Below are positions 41,195 to 46,293 of a stretch of DNA of 46,293 nt, in pieces (position 1 is the stretch's first letter; every line of letters starts with the position of its first letter). The position numbers were made by a program, and so were the translations under genes. Source of the DNA: Bryobacterales bacterium. Lineage in GTDB: Bacteria; Acidobacteriota; Terriglobia; Bryobacterales; Bryobacteraceae. The notes under the pieces were generated by a model that saw only the letters and a program-made list of their open reading frames with translations, was not told the origin of the DNA and ran no database searches. Location of the stretch: assembly GCA_947446025.1 (NCBI GenBank), contig CANFEY010000039.1, positions 1-46,293 on the forward strand, written 5' to 3'.

Positions 41195-42096
41195 CCCAGG
41201 GCCTCCAGGTGTTCGAAAGTGCGGGTGACATCATCCGCGTGGATGGGGAGCTTGGCGTACCAGAAGCGTTCCAGGTTCGTCGTGATGCCGGTGAGCGGTT
41301 CAAGTTGTGCGGCGGGCAGCGGCGCGGACTTGCGGGTAGGTTTGCGCAGCAGACGCAGACGTTCGCGGGGCGTATCGGTGAGGTTGATGCGCAGCGCGCG
41401 GTCCTGTTGCAAGCGCGCGATGGCGGACCAATACGCGGCGCGGATTGCTTGGGGATGATCGCCCTTCGCGGCGGCTTCACGCGCGGCGGCCAGCCATTCC
41501 TGCCAGCTGAGCAGCTTGTGTTCGAGCGGCAAAGGCTCGGGCAGAGAGGGGATCTGGTCGGTGCGTTCCCAAATTATGTAGAGCCAGCGGCCGAGGCCCA
41601 ACACGGCGGCGGCAACCAGCGTCCAGAAGAGCACTTGGCTCCCAGTGGGATGCTGCGCCGCGAACTCAAAGAGGCGGCGCAACCATTCGCCGAGCCACAC
41701 GATGAAACGCTGCCACAGTAGTTCGAGCGCGCTGGGCGGGGCAACGGCTTTGAATTCCGGCCTGGCCAGGATTGCCTTGAGGGCGTCCGCATCGGTGCTG
41801 GCGCTGCGCGTCTGCGGAACGTTAAACGACTGCACTTGCTGCCGCATGCGGGCCACCCACTGATGCGCGGCGGCAGAATGCGATTCCTTCAGGCGCGTTT
41901 TCAGCGGCTCAGTGGAGATCGCATAGCTGTGATTCTCCGCATCGATATACCATTGCGTGGGCAGGCTGGCGGACGTGGCGGCCATGTTGTCGTCGATGGA
42001 GCGATCCAGGGCGTCGAGTTCCGCGGAAAAAGACTGCGGCGTGTATTGCGCCCAGCAAGCCGAGGCAAGCAGCAGCGCGGCGAGCAGGACCCTCAT
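41179..42096 (-). CDS. DUF4129 membrane protein
   Basis: A 305-residue protein with a signal peptide (MRVLLAALLLASACWA), a periplasmic helical part, one helix at about 148-165 and the DUF4129 domain near the C-terminus (AIRAAYWSAIARLQQDRALRI...TPRERLRLLRK). The DUF4129 domain resembles the transglutaminase-associated C-terminal domain. ATG 42096 overlaps the stop of the gene before it (ATGA); longer in-frame readings upstream lie within that gene and are rejected. Confidence 0.88.
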   Translation of the reverse strand: MRVLLAALLLASACWAQYTPQSFSAELDALDRSIDDNMAATSASLPTQWYIDAENHSYAISTEPLKTRLKESHSAAAHQWVARMRQQVQSFNVPQTRSASTDADALKAILARPEFKAVAPPSALELLWQRFIVWLGEWLRRLFEFAAQHPTGSQVLFWTLVAAAVLGLGRWLYIIWERTDQIPSLPEPLPLEHKLLSWQEWLAAAREAAAKGDHPQAIRAAYWSAIARLQQDRALRINLTDTPRERLRLLRKPTRKSAPLPAAQLEPLTGITTNLERFWYAKLPIHADDVTRTFEHLEALGCKAD

Positions 42097-42920
42097 TGTT
42101 CGGGAACCACGGAGCGGAGTTGCGCGCGCGGTATGTTCGCACCTTCCGGGTCCATCATCACTTGCAAGTCGAAGGCTTCCTTGCGGACGCGGAGGTCGTA
42201 GTAGAAGATCGAGGTCGCGATGAGAACGATGGGGGTGAGCAAGGCTTCCGCGATAGCGCTGAGAACAGTCTGGACTGAAGCCCAGGAACGTACAACATCC
42301 GGGTTGTTGGCGTTCGCGGCGATAATCAGCGTGATGGGGAGAACAACCAAGGTAGAGAGACCGATGGCGACGGCGAAATAGAACAGCATGACCACAAAGG
42401 CGCGCCCCGCGAAGCCTTGGGTGAGATTGAAGCTGCGCGACAAGGATTCGCCCGGCCCCTTCTTTTCGATCACCGCGACGGGGACGCAAGCGAGCAGCCG
42501 GCAGGCCACATAAATTCCGGGGATGATCAGGAGGATGGTGGCGGCGCCGATGGCCAGGCCGCTCAAGATCACCACGCCTAGCAGGGAGAACATGTCATCC
42601 ACAACGCGACGCAGAGTGGTTGCCACATCGGCGGGCCTGCCCAAATAAAGTTCGGAGACCGCGAGTACGGTTCCGCCTTGGGCCAGGAGATAGCCCGCGA
42701 TGGCGGCTACGAAGAGAGCGATGTAGAAAACCACCATCGTCAGGATGGAGCTCATGTTCACCGCACTGGGCAACCACAGTTGGACCAGCGACAGCAGCGT
42801 TACGGGAAGCCGTGGAATACCGGCCAACGCGACAAACAACACGAAATGCTGGCGGTACAGCGAGAAGGTCCGGTCGAGCACTTCTCCGAGCGAGAGGGGG
42901 CGCAAATCGACAGTAGTCAC
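42093..42920 (-). CDS. Multi-pass membrane protein (DUF975/YciC-like)
   Basis: A 275-residue protein with about six hydrophobic helices. The beginning (LRPLSLGEVLDRTFSLYRQHFVLFV) and the middle sequence IPGIYVACRLLACVPVAVIEKKGPGESLSRSFNLTQG are typical of membrane proteins annotated as DUF975-like or glycerophosphodiester phosphodiesterase membrane domain. The C-terminal YYDLRVRKEAFDLQ is likewise typical. Role unknown. It overlaps DUF4129 by four bases and follows the methyltransferase by 18. Confidence 0.8.
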   Translation of the reverse strand: MTTVDLRPLSLGEVLDRTFSLYRQHFVLFVALAGIPRLPVTLLSLVQLWLPSAVNMSSILTMVVFYIALFVAAIAGYLLAQGGTVLAVSELYLGRPADVATTLRRVVDDMFSLLGVVILSGLAIGAATILLIIPGIYVACRLLACVPVAVIEKKGPGESLSRSFNLTQGFAGRAFVVMLFYFAVAIGLSTLVVLPITLIIAANANNPDVVRSWASVQTVLSAIAEALLTPIVLIATSIFYYDLRVRKEAFDLQVMMDPEGANIPRAQLRSVVPEQ

Positions 42921-42938
42921 GCAGGCTCCTGAGCAATT

Positions 42939-43517
42939 CTACACTGATTTGCGCAAAATCCAAGTGGTCATCGAACGGAGATTGTGAACGACGGTGGTCT
43001 TGATGGGATCGACGAGTTGCGCGCCCAGGCGGCGGGTGTGTTCGAGCAGCAGATCGTCGTCGACAAGGTAGCGCTCCGTGCCGTCGCCCATGAGGTAGCG
43101 GCGTCCGCCGAGCGGTTTCAACAACCGTTCACTGCCGGTGCGGGAGGCCAGGCGGCTGAAGAAGAGGCCGCCTGGCTTGAGGGCGCGCCAGGCTCCGTGC
43201 AGCATGGCGTGGAAGTGTTCATCGTCACGGGCGAAGTGGAGAACGGTGTTGCAGATGACGACGTCGGCGAAGGCGTCGGGGAAGGTGTGCGCTTCGACGG
43301 ACTCCGCGCGGAAGCGGCCTTCAGGAAGCAGGGATGCGTAATTTGGATCAGGGTCAATGGCGAAGACGCTGTAGCCTTCGCGCAAGAAGTAATGGATATT
43401 GCGTCCAGTGCCGCAGCCCGCGTCGAAAATCGTCATGCCGGGGGAAACGTTTCCGCGCAGGAGCTGGTCAAACAGATAGATGTCGATGGAGCCGAACTGC
43501 TCTTGTAGCGAGGGCAT
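42939..43517 (-). CDS. SAM-dependent methyltransferase
   Basis: A 192-residue class I methyltransferase. Motif I is IFDAGCGTGRN (30-40), an acidic strand end is AIDPDP, and DVVICNTVLHFA and ALKPGGLFFSRLAS are motifs IV and V. Substrate unknown. It leads the minus-strand unit of the second MoxR locus and diverges from the isomerase-like gene by 43 bases. Confidence 0.88.
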   Translation of the reverse strand: MPSLQEQFGSIDIYLFDQLLRGNVSPGMTIFDAGCGTGRNIHYFLREGYSVFAIDPDPNYASLLPEGRFRAESVEAHTFPDAFADVVICNTVLHFARDDEHFHAMLHGAWRALKPGGLFFSRLASRTGSERLLKPLGGRRYLMGDGTERYLVDDDLLLEHTRRLGAQLVDPIKTTVVHNLRSMTTWILRKSV

Positions 43518-43560
43518 GAGGAGGCTTCATTGTAACGAAAAAGGCGGTATAGTAGACCTC

Positions 43561-44469
43561 ATGGTTTCACGAAGAACGGTACTCATGGCTCCTTTGACTG
43601 CTCCGCTCGCCCAAATTGTGACCGCGCAGGTTCCTGCGGGGAAGATGGTGCTTTCCATTCACCAGAACACGTCCAGCATGGCTGGGTTCCGTGGGTCGCT
43701 CGAAGGGTGGGCGAAGGCCGGCATCAAGTACGTGGAGTTGGCGGACCAGCGGCTGGATCAGTGGATCCGGGACGGAGAAACTACGGCGAGTGCGAAGAAG
43801 CTGCTGAGCGATCTGGGGCTGACGGCTGTGTCGTCGGCGGCTGTGATCGGCGATCTGTGGCTGGCAGGCGACCCGCACGCGGCGGCGCTGGAGACTTGGA
43901 AAAAGCGTTGCGGGCAGTTCGCGGAGATCGGCCTGCAGAAGATTTACTGTCCTTCGACCACCAACCGGCGCGTGACCGCCGATGATTACAAGGCCACGCC
44001 TGGGGCGATCCGCGAGGCCGGGGACATTGCCAAGAGTGCGGGCCTGATCGCGATGATCGAATACGCGCACACCTCGACGCACATGGCATCGCTGCCTACG
44101 GCGCTCAAGATGATCAACGAGGCCGCGCATCCCAACGTGAAGCCGATGCTGGACTTCTTCCACACCTGGGCGGGGCGCAGCAAGATCGAAGATTTGGACC
44201 TGCTGCAGCCGGGCCAATTGCAGCACGTGCATTTCCAGGACATTTTGGACACGCCGCGCGAGATCATCGACAACAACGGGCGGGTGATTCCGGGCGACGG
44301 CAACGCTCCGATTGTGAAGATTCTGCAGAAGCTGAAGGAGAAGCAATACTCGGGCGCGTTGTCGGTGGAGTTGTTCCTCGCTCGGCTGACGGGCGGCGAT
44401 GCGCAGGCGGTGGGCGCGGAGATCAAGCAGAAGTGTGAGAAAGTCATGGCGGCGGCGGGAGTCCTATGA
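43561..44469 (+). CDS. Secreted sugar phosphate isomerase/epimerase-like TIM-barrel protein
   Basis: A 302-residue protein of the xylose-isomerase-like (AP endonuclease 2) fold. It begins with a twin-arginine-like signal (MVSRRTVLMAPLTAPLA). Likely metal ligands include E in LIAMIEYAH, D in VKPMLDFFHTW, H in LQHVHFQD and E in GALSVELF. ATG at 43561 was chosen because the signal starts there; no ribosome site precedes it, but TATAGT (43548-43553) lies seven bases upstream. It overlaps the NHL gene by four bases. Such pairs are frequent in Bryobacterales carbohydrate or cyclitol metabolism. Confidence 0.87.
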   Translation: MVSRRTVLMAPLTAPLAQIVTAQVPAGKMVLSIHQNTSSMAGFRGSLEGWAKAGIKYVELADQRLDQWIRDGETTASAKKLLSDLGLTAVSSAAVIGDLWLAGDPHAAALETWKKRCGQFAEIGLQKIYCPSTTNRRVTADDYKATPGAIREAGDIAKSAGLIAMIEYAHTSTHMASLPTALKMINEAAHPNVKPMLDFFHTWAGRSKIEDLDLLQPGQLQHVHFQDILDTPREIIDNNGRVIPGDGNAPIVKILQKLKEKQYSGALSVELFLARLTGGDAQAVGAEIKQKCEKVMAAAGVL

Positions 44470-45416
44470 AGCGTACAATCCTCTTCCTAACTTGCGTGGT
44501 GGCGTTCGCGCAGAAGCCGGCGGACCCGAAGTATTTCATTCAGGAGCAGGCTCCGCTGCTGGACTATCAGTTTGAGCCGAACAATGGCCTGCAGATTCCG
44601 GCCGGGTTCACATTTGGGTTCCCGGGGAATGTCACGTTCGATAAGCAGGGGCACTTGTGGGTTTTGAATCGCGGGCCTGTGCCGGTGACCGAGTTTGATG
44701 AGAACGGGAAGATGCTGCGGGCGTTTGGCGAGGGGCTGTTTGGGAATCGTCCACACGCGGTGCGTATTGATCCTGAGGGCAACATTTGGGTCGCGGATGG
44801 CAGCACGCATATCCTGGTGAAGTTTGATCCGGCGGGCAAGGTACTCATGACGCTGGGGACGAAGGGCAAGGCGGGCACGTGGGATGAGGCGGCGGGGACG
44901 CGGCTGCTGAATCAGCCGAACGAAGTGGCATTCGGGCGCAATGGGGACTTCTTTCTAGCGCAGGGGCACACGCCGGGTGCGATGGGCGATCCTCGCGTGC
45001 TGAAGTTCGATAAGAACGGCAACTTCATCAAGACGTGGGGCGGCAAGGGCACGGCTCCGGGCAAGTTTGAAGTGGCGCACGGGATCGTGACCAGTCCGAA
45101 GGGCGAGTTGTGGGTGACGGATCGCGAGAATCAGCGCATCCAGATTTTTGATCAAGAAGGCACCTACTTGCGTGAGGTGAAATACGCAGGCCTGCCGTGC
45201 GCGCTGGAGTTCGGCGACGGCGTGATCTGGATGGCGAACGGGTTCACGGGCCAACTGCTGAAGCTCGACATGGACGGCAAGGTACTCGCGGCAATGGGGA
45301 AGCCGGGTGACGGTCCGGGCGAGTTTGGCGAGGCGCACTATATGACGGTGAGCCCGAAGGGCGACCTGTATGTCGCGGATGTTACGAAGGGTGTGATGAA
45401 GTTCGTGAAGAAGTAG
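44466..45416 (+). CDS. Exported NHL-repeat beta-propeller protein
   Basis: A 316-residue protein with a signal peptide (cleavage near VAFAQ) and about six NHL blades, each with a G-x-hydrophobic-W/YV-x-D pattern (GHLWVLNRG, GNIWVADGS, GELWVTDRENQRIQIFD, GDLYVADV). It is close to the peptidyl-alpha-hydroxyglycine amidating lyase-like group, but activity cannot be judged from this. The start overlaps the isomerase-like stop (ATGA). Confidence 0.88.
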   Translation: MKRTILFLTCVVAFAQKPADPKYFIQEQAPLLDYQFEPNNGLQIPAGFTFGFPGNVTFDKQGHLWVLNRGPVPVTEFDENGKMLRAFGEGLFGNRPHAVRIDPEGNIWVADGSTHILVKFDPAGKVLMTLGTKGKAGTWDEAAGTRLLNQPNEVAFGRNGDFFLAQGHTPGAMGDPRVLKFDKNGNFIKTWGGKGTAPGKFEVAHGIVTSPKGELWVTDRENQRIQIFDQEGTYLREVKYAGLPCALEFGDGVIWMANGFTGQLLKLDMDGKVLAAMGKPGDGPGEFGEAHYMTVSPKGDLYVADVTKGVMKFVKK

Positions 45417-45418
45417 CG

Positions 45419-45769
45419 GTGAAGGTCCGCGACGTCTTGAAATTGCTTCGGCAGGATGGCTGGACGCTGCGCAATGGGGAAGGTCACGGTCGCCGGACAC
45501 GAATCCGACGAAGTCCCTCCGAAGACGCACAAGACTATAGTGAAGCAGGCGGACTTGCTACGAACAAATACGTAGTCCTCTTCGAGAAATCCACTGCGGG
45601 TTTTGGCGCGTACGCGCCAGACCTGCCGGGATGTGTGGCGACTGGCCGCACTTTGGAGGAAACGAGAACGCGGATGGCAAAGGTAATGGAAATGCACCTT
45701 GCCGCGATGATGGAAGATGGAGATCCCATTCCCGAGCCATCCCACTTTGAGTTGGTGGAAGCCGTCTAG
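45419..45769 (+). pseudogene. HicAB remnant: HicA with active-site deletion fused to HicB
   Basis: The frame from GTG 45419 begins as HicA (MKVRDVLKLLRQDGWTL), then leaves the family. The HicA C-terminus (GKVTVAGHESDEV...KTIVKQADLL) is still there in another frame, 45477-45575. Compared with complete relatives about 41 bases are missing, including the GSH active-site stretch. The deletion puts the HicA start in frame with HicB (NKYVVLFEKSTAGFGAYAPDLPGCVATG...PIPEPS). The usual HicB start codon position reads ACG (45560). The result is either a fusion of 116 residues that may still act as antitoxin, or a dead locus. Confidence 0.8.
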
Positions 45770-46147
45770 CTTATTTTCCCCGTTTACTTTCATTCGCAAT
45801 GGCGCGCCACTGTTTGGATGGGGGTTATCGAACGCCATCCCGCCGGGCATCCTTTCGATGATGCCACCCGACTTGATCTTCCAGTGCCTCCCTGCCGGGA
45901 GACTTTTACCGTGCGCGCGAGTTTCCATGGACCTCGCGGCGTTGGCCAGCCAGTACTCTGCAAGACGAACACCTGACTGCTTGGCCCGAGGTTAGCGCTC
46001 GGGATCTGGGATGCGGGCGGAGGGAAGTGGGATGTGGTTGAGGGGGCGAGAGATTGAGTTCGGGGAAGGGGCGTGAATCCGAAAAGACTTGGCGCTGTGC
46101 CGTTGATCGTGACTTAACGCTGCCCGGTCAGTTTCTTATACTTGTGA
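45770..46147. other. Gene-poor stretch before the right repeat
   Basis: No convincing gene. An open minus-strand frame (from 45928 leftwards, including MPGGMAFDNPHPNSG) has no recognised relative and runs without a stop into the antisense of the HicAB remnant, so it is not called. Positions 46010-46080 are purine-rich on the plus strand. I see no repeat or promoter. Confidence 0.5.
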
Positions 46148-46293
46148 TCAGTAGTGTCCGGCTAACGCGCGACACGCCGACGGCAACTAACTGAAGAGTA
46201 GGCGGTTGAGGCCTCTTTTGAGTTGCCGCGATTTGAAATACCAGAAGACGAAACACGAGGCTGACACCATGAGGGATGAACCTTGGCCGCACC
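46148..46293. repeat. Right copy of 146-bp terminal inverted repeat (probable insertion-sequence end)
   Basis: Exact reverse complement of 2-147. It starts with TCAGTAGTGTCCGG and ends with ATG at 46269, eight codons (MRDEPWPH) and the window edge; GAGG lies eight bases before the ATG. Both copies have the presumed transposase pointing out of the window. Confidence 0.8.

Noticed and set aside
45790-45972. A small gene in the stretch before the right repeat
   Set aside because: Open frames on the minus strand overlap each other, have no ribosome site and match no family I recognise.
1-46293. The whole window as a composite transposon
   Set aside because: It carries core genes (topA, rpsU) and two large conserved operons; identical inverted ends are more simply explained by assembly breaks in a multicopy insertion sequence.

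Overview
The window is a high-GC bacterial chromosome segment, most likely from an Acidobacteriota of the Bryobacterales/Solibacter type. Supporting signs are PEP-CTERM surface proteins with an RRRRK-type tail, a giant Oar-like TonB receptor with a carboxypeptidase-regulatory N-terminus, DUF6152, DUF4159 paralogs and MoxR/DUF58 clusters. This placement is inference; no rRNA gene is present to settle it. The window begins and ends with the same 146-bp sequence in inverted orientation, which looks like the end of an insertion sequence, so both edges are probably assembly breaks in copies of one mobile element.

Layout. 1-3100: three PEP-CTERM genes in tandem on the minus strand, each with its own terminator and each preceded by a shared motif (GTAC-N10-TTCCYAT); the third is frameshifted at a run of eight C. 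3116-6212: a membrane-anchored methyltransferase-like protein and topA. 6360-6910: a GxxExxY nuclease-like gene flanked by 51-bp direct repeats. 6949-9573: ferredoxin, ferredoxin reductase and MFS transporter operon. 9565-12022: a decayed GIY-YIG gene, an intact HicAB pair, a DUF6152 protein and an AlkD-like DNA glycosylase.

12000-27750 is the centrepiece: ten tightly packed minus-strand genes. In order of transcription they are two DUF4159 proteins, a VWA/glutamine-amidotransferase-like membrane protein, a cysteine-free caspase-fold protein, a TPR-gluzincin protease, a MoxR ATPase, DUF58, a BatA-like VWA protein, a 1248-residue DUF4175 protein with Gln/Gly repeats, and a third DUF4159. The MoxR-DUF58-BatA core is a known AAA+/VWA module acting at the cell envelope; the pseudo-caspase and TPR-protease within it are the least explained part.

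27784-35928 holds ordinary and accessory genes: an RRM RNA-binding protein with ribosomal protein S21, MmcQ/YjbR, DinB, the Oar-like receptor, an outer-membrane barrel, a BrnT/BrnA toxin-antitoxin pair and an LLM oxidoreductase. 35971-43517 is a second, different MoxR locus: RDD and SpoIIM proteins diverging from one CATG, with DUF58, MoxR, DUF4350, DUF4129, a membrane protein and a methyltransferase on the minus strand. 43561-45416 carries a secreted sugar isomerase-like protein and an NHL-repeat protein, followed by a HicAB remnant in which an internal deletion removed the toxin active site and fused the toxin start to the antitoxin frame.

No tRNA, rRNA or CRISPR array was recognised.
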